A stretch of 64,000 nucleotides of DNA, taken from positions 67,187 through 131,186 of the forward strand of contig CAJJDO010000039.1 in NCBI GenBank assembly GCA_905183005.1, written 5' to 3'. The position numbers and the translations under genes were made by a program. Positions 24,000 to 37,680 of the stretch are shown here, in pieces. Each line of letters starts with the position of its first letter. The first letter of the stretch is position 1. Under the pieces are notes generated by a model, which was not told where the DNA came from, did no database searches, and saw only the letters and a program-made list of their open reading frames with translations. The stretch is from Paramecium pentaurelia (taxonomy: Eukaryota; Ciliophora; Oligohymenophorea; Peniculida; Parameciidae).

Positions 24000-26900
24000 A
24001 TGAATTCAAAAAGTGCACTTTAAAGTGCAAAACCTACAAACATCAAGCAACTATAAATGCTATAGTTGCTGGTAGAGAGAGTGTACATCCCATTAGAATC
24101 AAAAGTAGAATTGAGGACCACTCTCTAAAAATTTACAAGCTAAATCGAACATTCAAGTCAATAGGTACCCATCTAAATAACAAATTCAGGTTTCAGGAAC
24201 AATTACAATTGAATTACCAGATGTTGTCGATTAAATTGATGATGAAACTGCTCTTAAAAATTATGAACTTATGGAGAAATATGAAGACTATATAGGAAAA
24301 TGGTCATAAACAATTAGACAGACTATATTAAAGGAGGCTAGTAGAAAAACTGAAAAGAATTCTGCTTTGGCAGATATCATGTTATGGAGATCAAGATCAG
24401 CAAATTTGAGTACTTTGTATTAGCAACTTGTAACTGAAATTCATTGATTTATTATAGTAAAACCCTATTGTTGCTAAAGTGAGATAGAGATTGTAAACAT
24501 ATTTAGAAGACAATTAATCATCTGTACTTGAATTTAATGGTTAATTTGCAGAATTGACAAAAGCATAGGCTGAAGCTAAAGATAATGTTAAATTTCTAAC
24601 AACACTTGAAAGATAATTTAAAAATCTTGATTAAGATGGATTGAATGGAATCAAAGAAACATTACCATCTCTAATGAATGGACTTAAAATGGTTTGGATT
24701 ATTTCTAGACATTATAAAGAAGGAGATAAAATGTAGAATCTATTACAATTGATTTCAGAAGAAATAGCTGATAAAGTAGAATCTTAAATTAAAATACCAT
24801 AATTATTTACTCTTAGAGATGATTTACCTTATGAATAATAATTAGAAACTAGCATCAATCTAATAATGCAAGGTTCTGAAATTCTCAAATCATGGAAAGA
24901 TCTTTATCATAAGACTAAATTAGCAATTGAAGAAGAAAATCTTGATCGTTGGGATTTTACTGTCAGAACTATTCAAGAAAGAATTGAGTATATGGCTAAT
25001 AGATTAGATGAATTAAGGAAAGTAATAGACACTGTTAGAAAATTCTTAGTATTTTTGGGTCCAAATTTAAAGAAAGTCACAGGAAATGCTTAAGAAATAG
25101 ATAAAAGAATTGAGGATGTTAAATAATTGATTACTCCTATTGTTAATAGTCCTTACAATTTCTTTTAAAAGGGCAATGCTGGTTAATGGAAAACTATTTA
25201 TTAAAAATTTTAAGAGAATCAAAAATCAATTGTTGGAAAAACAATTGAATTAATAGATGAAACATTTAAATCCTTAAGATCAGCAGAAGGAGCTTTTGAT
25301 TTATTATAAAATTTTAAAAGTATTGATACATTAGAAGATATCAGTACAACTTTATAGAAAAAATATTAGGAAGTGTTAGTCTAATATAGAAATGAATTAA
25401 AACAAAATCAAGGCTTATTTGAAAAAGGATAGTAAACAACTGATGTATCATTGATATCATCAAAAAATCGTCCTCCTGTGGCAGGATCAATAAGTTGGGC
25501 AAGATCGATATTTTATAGAGTTAAAAGACCTGTTCTTAAATTTATAACAAGAGAAGAAACTTTTATTGAAAAGAAAGAGGGATAAGATAAATAAGAAAAT
25601 AAAGAGAGTAAGAATCCTAAAGATTTGGGATCATATTATAATGAAGCAAAAAATGAATACAGAACATTGGCTAAGAAATTAGATTAATTTTAAAAGGAAA
25701 AGTTTGAAAGTTGGGAAAAATCAATCACTGAAAAAGCATTGCAATATCAAAAAAATAGGATTTTAACAAAACATGAATAACCTAAGGAAGAAGGAAGTTG
25801 GAATCGTCGTTATACAGTGTTCTTTTAGGATGAATTTAAGACTTTAATAAAGGAAACAAAATAATTAGAAAAAATGGGATATAAGATCAATTAAACAACT
25901 ATTAATATTTCAAAATTAGAGAAAGAATTCTATGGTTATATTGATAGATTGTAGATTATGTTAAGAGAATATGATGAAGCTGTTCATACTTTATAGCCAA
26001 TAGAAAAAGAATTGTTGAAAGAAAAGATCATGAAATTAAATAGAGCCTTGGAACCTGGACATGAATTTTTGAATTTGGCATCTTTGGGAATTCCAGATTA
26101 TATTGATAATTGCCTTAAAGCAATTAATGAATTTAGGGATATTAAGAAAAAAGTGAGAAAATCTACAGGAATGATTGAAGATATAGTAAAATCAATTGAA
26201 GAAGCTTAAATTTTAAGAGAGTATGATTTTGAAACAAGAAAAGAAAATGCATCTTTACCTTAGTTGAATGAATTCTAAAATTATTTTGAAGAACATCTTA
26301 ATAAAACTATAGAGGAATTAGTAGAGAAATATAAATTAGTAGGGGATAATTTCTTAAGAAATATTGAGGAATCAATATTCAATAGTTCATCAAAAGGTGA
26401 ACCAAGAATGAGAGAATATTATTACTATTGGGAAAGAAGAATATATAATGCTTTAGTTAAAATGACTTTAAGAGGTTTTTTAACTTTTAAAAATTTATTA
26501 TAACAACCAAGTGGAAAATAAGTGCCATTATTTTAAATTACTGCAGAGTATAATCATCCTTAATTAAATACTATTCCTCCAATTCCTGAGGTCACAACTG
26601 TTTTAGAAAAGATTTCAACAAGTATTAAGGAAGCTTCTTAGGGATTTTGGAGATGGATGGATGGATATTGTATTTTCTGTGAAAAGAAGTAGAGTCGTAG
26701 TGCAAATGAAGAAATATAATATCATACATTCTATAGCTAAATAATAAGAAATCCAATAATTACTAGAATTGCTATGTAAATTGGTATTATAAGAGAGAAG
26801 GCTAGTGATAAAGTTAATAATTTTAAGGAGATGTGGGAAGATGATAAAAAGAAGCCTTTATGGGATTAAAAGGCTAAGCATGCAGTTGAGAAAATAATAG

Positions 26901-29900
26901 ATAAAAATCCAACAACTTTATCTTTAGAAATTATGATGAGCAAGTATAAGGGTTTGATTTAAGATTTTGAAGAGTATCCTAGAGAGAGAAAAGCCTTTTT
27001 TATTTCTGAATATTTTGGAAATGTCATTGAGGGCTTTAAGGCTCAAGCTAAAGATTGGATGGATAAACATGGAATAGTGTTAAAGACTTTGGGATTGAGA
27101 GAATTAGAAGCAATTAAGAAAGAGATTGATGATTATAGAGAATAATTAATGGTATAACCAAAGGATATTGAAGACTTGAAGAAACTATTGAATTTGATTT
27201 AAGAAATAAAGAATATGACTATGAATATGGAATTTAAAATGGGTGATGTAACAGAAAGGTTTAGAACCTTAAAAATGTATTAATAAAATGTAGAATAAGA
27301 GAAATTAGAAGAAGCTTTTTCTTTGAATGATAGATGGAATGAATTAGTTAATCATGCAAAGAAGAAGGATTCAAAATTAGTTGAAAAGAAAAAGGAATTT
27401 GCTGAAGTTACAAAAAAGGAAGTAGAATAATTTAAGGAAAATATTAAATTACTTTATAAAGACTTTAAAGCTGGTGGTCCAGGTGCTGAGAGTACTTCTT
27501 TGGATAAGGGTTTGGAATCTCTATAAGAATATAAGACTGTAGTATCTGAGTTGAATGCTAGAAGAGAAGAATTAGTTAAGGCAGAAAAACTATTCAATTT
27601 ACCAATATCTTCATTTCCTGAATTGGTTGCTATAGAAGAAGAAAATAAAGTGTTATCTGTTTTATATGATTGTTATAGAACAGTTAAAAATTAGATTTAA
27701 GAATGGTCAGTTATGCTTTGGGTAAAGTTGGATGCTGATTTACTAAAAAATGGTGCTGATAACTTTGATAAGTAAAAGAAGAAATTAGCAAAATAATATG
27801 AAAAGAATACAGTTTATGAGAAATTGGCAAAGAAAATCACTGATTTTAGGGATTCAATTCCATTAATATAATAATTAAAGAGTGGAGCAATAACAGATAG
27901 ACATTGGGAGAAATTGATGAAAGAAACAGGAGTTAAATTTGAAACTTCAATTAAAAGTATGACATTAGAATAAGTGTTTGCTTTAAATTTGGCAAGATTT
28001 CCAGAAAAGGTTACTGAAATATGTACAGAAGCTAATTAAGAACATAAGAATGAAGAAGAAATCAGTAAAATTGAATAAGCTTGGAAAACAGCAAGTTTTA
28101 TAATTGATAAAGATAAAAAAGGATTTTAAGTAATAAAAACAGTTGATGAAATTAAATAATTGTTAGAAGATTAATTAGCTAATTTATAAACAGTTTCTAG
28201 TAGTAAGTATGTTGCAGCTTTCATTTCACGTATCAGACATTGGGAATAAGCATTAAATAGAATAAGTGAAGTGATAGATGTTTGGTTGTAAGTTTAAAAG
28301 AAATGGTAAGATTTAGAGGGTATATTTATGGGTTCTGAAGATATTAGATAATAATTAAGAGAAGATTCAAAGAAATTTGATTAAAATGATAAAGCCTATA
28401 AAAAGATCATGGAATCAACTGCTAAAAATCCAAATATTTATGCTAGTTGTGTTGTTAATGATGGAAGACTTAGTGAATTGAAAGCTTTGTCTGATTAATT
28501 AGATAAAAGATAGAAATCCTTATCAGATTATTTAGATACTAAGAGAAATGTATTCCCAAGATTTTATTTCTTATCAGATGATGATCTTTTATCAATATTG
28601 GGATCTAGTGATGTTTCAGCTGTTTAGCCACATACATTGAAATTATTTGATAATTGTAGAGAAATGTTATTATCCAGAAATAAAATGGTTATTGGTATGG
28701 CATCTGATGAATCAGAAGAGTTTTCTTATAAAGAACCATAGAAAACCGATGGTCCAGTTGAATTATGGATGACAAGAGTTGATGAAGAAATGCAATCAAC
28801 ACTTAAGAAAATGACAAAAGAAGCTACATTCCATTATGCAAATAAAGAGAGAGTACCTTGGATTCTAAATCAAATTGGTATGATATCCATAGCAGGCACA
28901 TAAGTTTGGTGGACTTGGAGAGTAGAAGATGTATTTAGAAAAGTTAAGGAAGGTAATAAATATGCAATGAAAGATGAATTAAAAAAATAAACAAAAGATT
29001 TAGATGATTTAATTGATTTAGTAAGAACAGATCTTAAAATGATTGATCGTATTAAAATTAATACTTTAATTATTGTTGATGTACATGCTAGAGATATTGT
29101 TGATTTCTTTGTTAAAGATTCAATATTAGATGCTAAAGAATTTGAATGGGAATCTTAATTAAGATTTTATTGGGTATTGGAAGATAATGATATAAGAATT
29201 AGATAATGTACAGGTACTTTTACATATGGATATGAATATCAAGGATTGAATGGAAGATTAGTTATTACTCCATTAACAGATAGATGTGTTATGACATTGA
29301 CAACTGCATTAACATTTAAATTAGGAGGAGCACCTGCTGGACCTGCAGGTACTGGTAAAACTGAAACAGTTAAAGATCTTGCAAAATCTTTGGCTATAAG
29401 ATGTTGTGTAACAAATTGTGGTGAAGGTTTAGATTACAAAGCTATGGGTGTTATCTTTAGTGGTTTAGTATAAACAGGATTTTGGGGATGTTTTGATGAA
29501 TTTAATAGAATTACAGCTGAAGTTTTGAGTGTCGTGAGTGTTTAAATCAAAACAATACAATAAGCTTTAGTGTAAGAAAAAAAGACAATAGAATTATTGA
29601 AGAAAGAAGTGCAAGTTAAAACAACAGTTGGAATATTCGTAACAATGAATCCAGGTTATGCTGGTAGAACTGAATTACCTGACAATTTAAAAGCTCTTTT
29701 TAGACCAGTTGTTATGGTTGTACCTGATTCTAATATTATTTGTGAGATTATGTTGATGAGTTAGGGATTCAATTCAGCCAGAGTTTTAGCTAAAAAGATG
29801 ACAGTTTTATATAAATTGGGTAGTGAATAATTGAGTAAACAATATCATTATGATTTTGGTTTGAGAGCCTTAAAGAGTGTGTTAGTTATGGCAGGTTCTC

Positions 29901-32900
29901 TTAAAAGAGAGGCAGCTGATCTACCTGAAGATACTGTACTAATGAGAGCACTTAGAGACATGAATATGCCTAAATTCATATTTGAAGATGTTCCATTATT
30001 TTAAGGATTGATTACTGATTTATTCCCTAAAATTGATGTTAAGAGAAAACCATATGAAAAGAAAGATAAAATCTAAGAGATTGTTGAACAATTAGGATAT
30101 CGACCTTTAGATGATTAAATTGATAAAGTTGTTTAATTATTTGAAACTATGTTGACTAGACATACAACAATGGTTGTAGGACCAACTGGATCAGGAAAGT
30201 CAGCTGTTATAGAAATCTTAAAAAGAGTAGAAAGTGCTACCTATTATTGTATTAATCCTAAATCTATAACTGTTAATGAATTATATGGTGTAATGGAAAT
30301 GACAACTAGAGAATGGAAAGATGGAATATTAAGTAAGGTTTTCCGTATTGCAAATGAAAAACCATCTGGTTAATAAGAAGTGCATTAAAGATGGATTTTA
30401 TTAGATGGTGATGTTGATGCTGTTTGGGTTGAAAATATGAACTCTGTTATGGATGATAACAAATTATTAACTCTTATTAATGGTGATCGTATACGTCTAG
30501 AGAGATTTTGTAAATTACTATTTGAAGTATTTGATCTTTAATATGCTTCACCTGCTACTATTAGTAGATGTGGTATGGTTTATGTAGATCCAAAAAATTT
30601 AGGATTTAAACCATTTTATGATAAATGGTTGTCAAAATGGTAAAAGAAAGGAGATAAAGCAGAAGGTCTGAAATAAAACTTAGAAGAATTTTATTCTAAG
30701 TACATACCTCCATTAATGAATCTTATTTTTGAAGGTATTGATGGAGAAGAACAAGGACATGTATTAGAATTTTCTATACCAAGAACCAATTTAAATTGCA
30801 TAACTTAATTGACTAAAATGTTAGACACAATTATTAATGAAGAAGATCCTTAATTTGAATAAGAAAATCTGGAATTAGCTTATATCTTTGCAATAGTTTG
30901 GTCACTTGGTGCTTGCTTAAAATTTGAAGCTCGTAAGAAATTCGAAGAAGTATTAAGAAGAGTTGCATAAAGACATATTCCACCTGGTTCATTGTTTGAT
31001 CTTTTCTTTGATTATACTTTAGATAATAAAGCTTGGGTTGCTTGGGAAAAGAAAGTGACAGAATATTAACCACCAGCTGATGGAAAGTTCTCTAAAATCC
31101 TAGTTCCAACTGTAGATACTAAAAGATTTTCATATCTTTTAGGATAAAATATCACTCATAAATAACCTTGTATGTTTGTTGGAGATAGTGGTACTGCCAA
31201 ATCAGTCATTATATCAAATTATTTAAATTCCTTACCATCAGAAAATTATATGAAATTAAATATTAACTTTTCATCAAGAACAAAATCAATAGATGTTTAA
31301 ACTGCATTAGATGAAAATATTGATAAGAGATCAGGTCGTATTTTTGGACCAAAAATTTCAGGTAAAAAATTAATCATTTTTATTGATGATATCCATATGC
31401 CTAAAGTTGATATTTATGGTACATAATAACCTATAGCTTGGTTGAAATTCTTGATTGAAAAAGGATTTTGTTATGAAAGAGGTCAAAATCTAGATCAAAA
31501 AATTATTAAAGACACTTAATTTGTTGCAGCTGTTTTACCACCAAATGTTGGTGCTAATCCACTTGATCCAAGATTCTTAAGTCTGTTTAATTGTTATCAA
31601 TTACTATTTCCATCAAATGAAAACTTAGAGAGAATTTATAATTCAATTTTGAAGTCACATTTATAAGGATTCCCAGAAGAAGTATCATCTACAGTTGCTA
31701 AAATAACTTAAGCTACCTTACAAATATATAGTGCTATTGTAATCTAATTACCACGTACTCCAGTTAAATTCCATTACATTTTCAACTTAAGAGATTTAAG
31801 CAGAATCTATGAAGGATTATGTAGAAGTACACTTGACAAATTCTAAACTAAAGAATCTTTTATAAGATTATGGAGAAATGAATTAACTCGTGTCTTTGTG
31901 GATCGTCTAATTAATGATTAAGATAGAGAATTAATTATTGTAGATAAGATTCCAAGTCTAATTAGAGAACACTTTAGTGATACATTAGAATATGCAATAT
32001 AGGATCCTATGCTTTTTGGTGATTATCTAACAGCTAATCCACTTGATCCAGATGTAGTTGATCCTAAATTATATGAAGATTGTGGAGGATTTGAAAAAGT
32101 TGGTTAAAAATTCAACTCTTTATTATAAGATTACAATGAAGAAGTAAAGGAAATGAATCTTGTATTATTTAAAGATGCATTAGAACACTTAACTAAAATT
32201 CACAGAATAATAAGATTCCCTTTAGGACATGCTTTACTTGTTGGTTATGGAGGTAGTGGTAAATAATCTTTGACTAGATTAAGTGCATTTACTGCTAGTT
32301 ATGATATTTTCTAAATTACTTTAACAAGAGGATATAAAGAAAAAGAATTTAGAGAGGACTTAAAGACATTATATGATCTTTTGACATAGAAACCTACAAT
32401 TTTCTTGTTTACTGATGCTCATGTATTAGAAGAAGGTTTCTTAGAATTGATTAATAATATGCTTACTATAGGAATGGTACCAGCTCTTTTTGATGAAGAT
32501 GGCAAAAAGAAAATGAGTGATAAGGTGAGAGATGAAGCAAAAAGAAAAGGTATTTTAGAAACCAAAGATGAATTGTGGAATTATTTCCTTGAAAAAATTA
32601 GAGACAATATGCATATTGTTTTGTGTATGAGTCCAGCTGGAGATACTTTGAGAATTAGATGTCGTAATTTCCCAGGCTTAGTTAGTAATACTTAAATTAA
32701 TTGGTTCTTCCCTTGGCCTGAAGAAGCTTTGGTAAGTGTGGCTACTGAGTATTTAAAAGATGAAAACTTAGAAGATGAAACATTCAGACCTAAGATTATT
32801 TAACATATAACCAAAGTTCATGAGAGTATCTAAATGTTTTCAAGAGATTTTGAATTATAATTAAGAAGAAAAAATTTTAGCACACCTAAAAACTATTTAG

Positions 32901-35900
32901 ATTTCTTATAAAATTATAAACGTTTATTGGCTGTTAATAGAAAGAAATATTAGGAACTTATAGTGAGATATACAAATGGTGTTTTAAAGTTGGATGAAGC
33001 ATCTGAATAAGTTAAGGTTTTGTAAGAGGAATTAGAAATTAAGAAAGTAGAAGTAACAAGTGAAAGTAAAGAAGTTGAGGAATTGCTCAAAATTATTAAT
33101 GCCAAAAAAGAGATAGCAACAAGGGATAACGAAGAAGCTTCACAAAAGAAAAAACAATTAGAGAAGGACAGTGTAGAAATTAATTAGAAACAATTGGAAG
33201 CTGATTAAATTCTTAAAGATGCCATTCCCATTTTAGAGGCTGCTAAGGATGCTCTTAGTAAGATTGATTCAAAAGAATTGGTTGAATTGAAAGCATTGAA
33301 TTCACCACCTAAACCAGTTGGTGCAGTTGCATCTATGTTACTTATATTCAAACCAATAGATGGTATTGAAGGAGATGGTTGGAATGCTGCTAGATAAATG
33401 ATGAATAATCCAATGAAATTATTGGAATAATTATAGAATTATGGTAATAAAATTGGTAAGGTGACTAGAAATTAGATTGAAAAAATTAGAAGTGCTATGA
33501 AAGATCCAGAAAATCGTTTAGATGAAATTTCAAAGATTTCAAAAGCTGCAGGTGGTCTATATACATGGGTTTCAGCTACAGTTAATTTTTATGATGTTTA
33601 TAAAAAAGTGGAACCACTTAAATAACGTTTAGAGTAGATGACCAAGTAGAAGGAGTTGACAGAAGAAGACTTAAGAAATACTGCTATAAAATTGGCAGCT
33701 TTATAAAAAGAAGTGTCTGAATTATAAGTTTAGAGTGATCAAAAAGCTGCAAGATTAGCTGAATTGACAGCTTAAGCATAGGAAATGTAAAAGAAATTGA
33801 ATGCTGCAAAGAAATTGATTGAAGGTTTAGGAGGTGAAAAGAAAAGATGGACAGAAGACACTGGTAAATTGGCTTAAATGACATTATAATTAATTGGTGA
33901 TTGTTTAATAGCCAGTTCTTTTCTAAGTTATGTAGGACCATTTGACTATTCATTTAGAAGAAAAATGCTTTATGATCATTGGATCGTTGACATTAAGGAA
34001 AAGGAATTGCCAATAAATCCAGAATTTAAATTTGAGGAGCTATTAAGCAGTGCAGTAGAAATATCTTAATGGAATTCTGAAGGATTACCATCTGATGAAT
34101 TATCAGTTTAAAATGGTATACTCACTACAAGAGCTTCAAGATGGCCTTTATGTATTGATCCACAACTATAGGCAGTTAATTGGATCAAAAAAAGGGAAGA
34201 AAAAGACATAGCTTTCAAAGTTTTGAATTTGAATGAAGGAGCAGGTGTATTTTTGAAACCTTTAGAAAATTGCATCAGATTTGGCAAACCATTTTTATTT
34301 GAAAATGTAGATGAAGAATTAGATCCAACTATAGATCCAATTTTAGAAAAGAATTTCATAATCAAGGCAGGCATGAAGAGTATCAAATTGGGTGAAAATA
34401 TTATTGACTATAATGATGATTTTAGATTGTATTTCACAACCAAATTAGCTAATCCTAAATATACACCAGAGATTATGTCAAAGACTATGGTTATTAATTA
34501 TACAGTCACATTAACTGGATTGAGAGATTAATTATTAAATGTAGTTGTTTCATTCGAAAGACCAGATAAAGAGAAATAAAGATTAGAACTCATTTAGAGT
34601 ATGAGTGAAAATAAGAAAAAGTTGAAAGAAGCAGAAGATGATTTATTATAAAGATTGTCAGAAGCATAAGGTTCGTTGTTAGATAATGTGTAGTTGATAA
34701 ATACATTAGATTAAACAAAAGCAAAATCAGAAGAGATTTAATAAGCAATTAATGATGGATAAATTACAAGTTAAGAAATTGAATAAGCAAGATAAAGTTA
34801 TACAACAGTAGCTAAAAGAGGAGCTATATTATTCTTTGCAATGAGTTCATTAAGTTCAATTTCTGAAATGTATGAATACTCATTAAGTGCATATTTATAA
34901 GTATTCAATCAATCTTTAAGAGATGCTAGAAAAGATACTATCTTAGAATCAAGATTGAGAAATATTATTGATAAATTAACAAGTAATGTTTATGATTATA
35001 CTTGTTTGGGTATATTTGAAATTCATAAATTGATGTTTGCCTTCTAAATGACAATAATGATATAAGATGGTGAAAAATTATTAAATCATGAGGAATTAGA
35101 TTTCTTCTTGAAAGGAAATACTTCTCTTGAATAAGTTTAGAGGTAGAAACCTTATGAATGGGTACCCGATTCAGGTTGGAAAGATATTATGAGATTAATG
35201 TAATTGGCTGATAACTATAGATTATTAGCAGATGATTTAGAAAAGCATGGTAAAGAATGGAAGAAATGGTATGATCATGAAAGACCAGAATTAGAAACAT
35301 TACCTGAAGGATATACTAAATTAAATTCATTCTAAATCTTATTATTATTAAGAGTCTTCAGACCTGATCGTGTAATTAATGGAGTCAAAAAATATATTCA
35401 AGATATTTATGGAAATTCCAATTATGTACAACCACCAATTATTAATTATGAAAAAATATTCGATTAATCCAATGAAAAATCACCTATTGTATTTATTCTC
35501 TCACCAGGAGCTGATCCATTACCAGATGTTATAAAGTTGGGTGACTCAAAAGGATTCACAGGAGCTAAATTCAGAAATCTATCTCTTGGATAAGGTAGTG
35601 AATAAGAAGCATCATAATTTGTTGAAGCTGCCTCATAAAGAGGACATTGGTTAATGTTAGCCAATTGTCATTTATTAACAGGATGGTTGAAGAGTTATTT
35701 AGAAAAGACTTTGGAATTAATGCAAAAACCGCATAAAGATTTTAGATTATGGTTAACAACATAACCTACAGACAGATTTCCTTTGGGTATTTTACAAAAG
35801 TCACTTAAAGTAGTCACAGAACCACCTGATGGATTGAAATTAAATATGAAAGCTATCATGAGTAAAATAGATGAAAATTCATTGAATTCTTGTCCTCATG

Positions 35901-37303
35901 TAGCTTATAAAACATTAGTTTATGTAGTTTCTTTCTTCCATTCAATTATTTTAGATAGAAGAAAGTATGGTAAAATTGGATGGAATGTAAGTTATGATTT
36001 TAATGAATCAGATTTCAATATTAGTAGTAGTTTATTATCAATGTATTTGAGAAAGGCTTATGATGCTAAAGATGAAACTATCCCTTGGAATTCACTTAAA
36101 TATCTTATTGGAGAAGCTATGTATGGAGGTAGAGTGACAGATTCATATGATAGAAGAGTATTGATTACATATTTAGATGAATACATGGGAGATTTCCTCT
36201 TTGATAAAAATAGAGAATTCCTCTTTGCTTAAAGTGAAGATTTTAAATATGAAATACCTAAAATACTTAATCATGAAGGATTCCAAACAATGATTGATCA
36301 TTTACCTCTTATCAATTCTCCAGTTGTCTTTGGTTTACATCCAAATGCAGAAATCACTTATTTCACAAATAGTGCAAAGTCTATTTGGGATAATCTATTA
36401 TAATTAAGAGCATCTGGAGGTGCAGTTTCAGGAGGTATAGACAAAGATAAATATGTTAATGATGTGAGTGAAGATGTCTTATCTAAATTACCTGCCATTT
36501 GGGATGTCATTGCTTTAAGAAAAGAAGCAGGAGAAATCATATCTCCAACATAAGTTGTCTTGTTCTAAGAACTTGAAAGATTCAACAAATTAATAATAAA
36601 AATAAATGAATCACTTTTTAATCTTAAACGTGCATTAAAAGGTGAGATTGGTATGAGTAGTGATCTAGATGAGTTATCATTAGCCTTATATAATGGATTC
36701 TTACCTGGTATGTGGAGAAGACTTGCACCATAAACAGAAAAGAAACTCGGATCTTGGATGAATCATTTCAAGAGAAGAGTTTTATAATATACAAATTGGG
36801 CAAGCAAAGAAGAGCCTTATGTTATGTGGTTATCTGGTCTTCATATTCCAGAAAGTTATCTCACTGCTTTGATTCAAACTACATGCAGAGCTAAAACTTG
36901 GGCTCTAGATAAAAGTAGACTATATACTTAAGTAACCAAGAAATTCAAGGCTAAAGATATCAATCAAAGAATGGAATTTGGATGCTATATAGAAGGTTTA
37001 TACTTGGAAGGAGCAAGATGGGATGTTGAGAATAATTGTCTTAAAAAATAGAATCCCAAAGAATTAATTTATGAGATGCCTCTAATTCAAGTTATCCCTG
37101 TTGAAGCAAATAAATTAAAATTGAAAGGTAATTTATTAATTTTATACTTTCTAGATACTTTAGCTACACCAGTATATGTTACTTAATCAAGACGTAATGC
37201 TATGGGAGTAGGACTTGTTTTTGAAGCTGATTTGAGAACTCAAGAACATACTAGTCATTGGATTCTTTAGGGAGTAGCGATGACATTAAATGTTGATTAT
37301 TGA
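24000..37303 (+). CDS. Axonemal dynein heavy chain (inner-arm I1-beta/DNAH10-like)
   Basis: Complete gene, about 4407 residues, exons 24000-24164, 24190-24429, 24458-37127, 37155-37303; introns 25, 28 and 27 nt. The 27-nt intron has no stop and could pass unnoticed. The giant third exon has no TGA over 12.6 kb. DHC_N1 begins near residue 95 (IMLWRSRSANLSTLY). AAA1 P-loop GPAGTGKT near 1763, AAA2 GPTGSGKS near 2043, AAA3 GDSGTAKS near 2377, AAA4 GYGGSGKQS near 2731. Coiled-coil stalk and microtubule-binding domain lie about 2950-3230, and the C-terminal cap ends SHWILQGVAMTLNVDY. AAA2 strings such as MTTREWKDG and GDVDAVWVENMNSVMDDNK resemble DNAH10/I1-beta; subtype is tentative. The ATPase drives ciliary beating. 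Confidence 0.93.
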
Positions 37304-37325
37304 AGTTTACATATCACAAAAATAT

Positions 37326-37487
37326 TCAAAATAATGTTTTCAAATATATTGCTATCAGTATTCCAAATATTGCCACCATTATTAAATATTCTTATTTAAC
37401 TTTCCCTTTTATTTCTTATTATTACTATTAATTTTATTGTTATACTACTTCTTTTTGTTTCTCTTAAATTTTTTCTTTAATTTGCTC

Positions 37488-37528
<41 letters not shown>

Positions 37529-37565
37529 TTGGTTATTCAAGCTTTATTGTTTATTTACTTTCCAT
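37326..37565 (-). CDS. Small Gln-rich tail-anchored protein
   Basis: Single-exon gene, 79 residues, start MESKQTIKLEQPK at 37565, stop TGA 37326-37328. Residues 14-26 are 13 glutamines, all coded by TAA, so the conspicuous TTA repeat on the plus strand is really a coding poly-Gln tract. A charged Gln/Glu/Lys helix follows, then a C-terminal membrane segment YLIMVAIFGILIAIYL and KTLF. The plan, short cytosolic coiled part plus tail anchor, is like SNARE-regulating or Sec61-beta-like tail-anchored proteins, but no family is recognisable. Its stop is 22 bases from the dynein stop, a convergent pair. Confidence 0.62.
37488..37526. repeat. (TTA)13 microsatellite, coding poly-Gln on the minus strand
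   Basis: Thirteen uninterrupted TTA units on plus, read as TAA (Gln) inside the 79-residue minus-strand gene. The length is a multiple of three, so slippage would lengthen or shorten the Gln run without shifting frame. Confidence 0.9.
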
Positions 37566-37680
37566 AATTTTAATCTAATCAATCTACAAATTTGGAAAAT
37601 ATTAATTTATGTAATTGATTTCTTACTCTTTATTAAATTCGTGATCTATATAATTTTACAATACTAAATCATTCTACTTA

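Noticed and set aside
35464..35664. Minus-strand ORFs inside the dynein gene (also 34108-34386, 36358-36540)
   Set aside because: Antisense of a continuous, clearly conserved dynein reading frame.
37437..37667. Plus-strand Leu-rich ORF over the TTA repeat
   Set aside because: Antisense of the Gln-rich tail-anchored gene on the minus strand, which has a better start, composition and stop.
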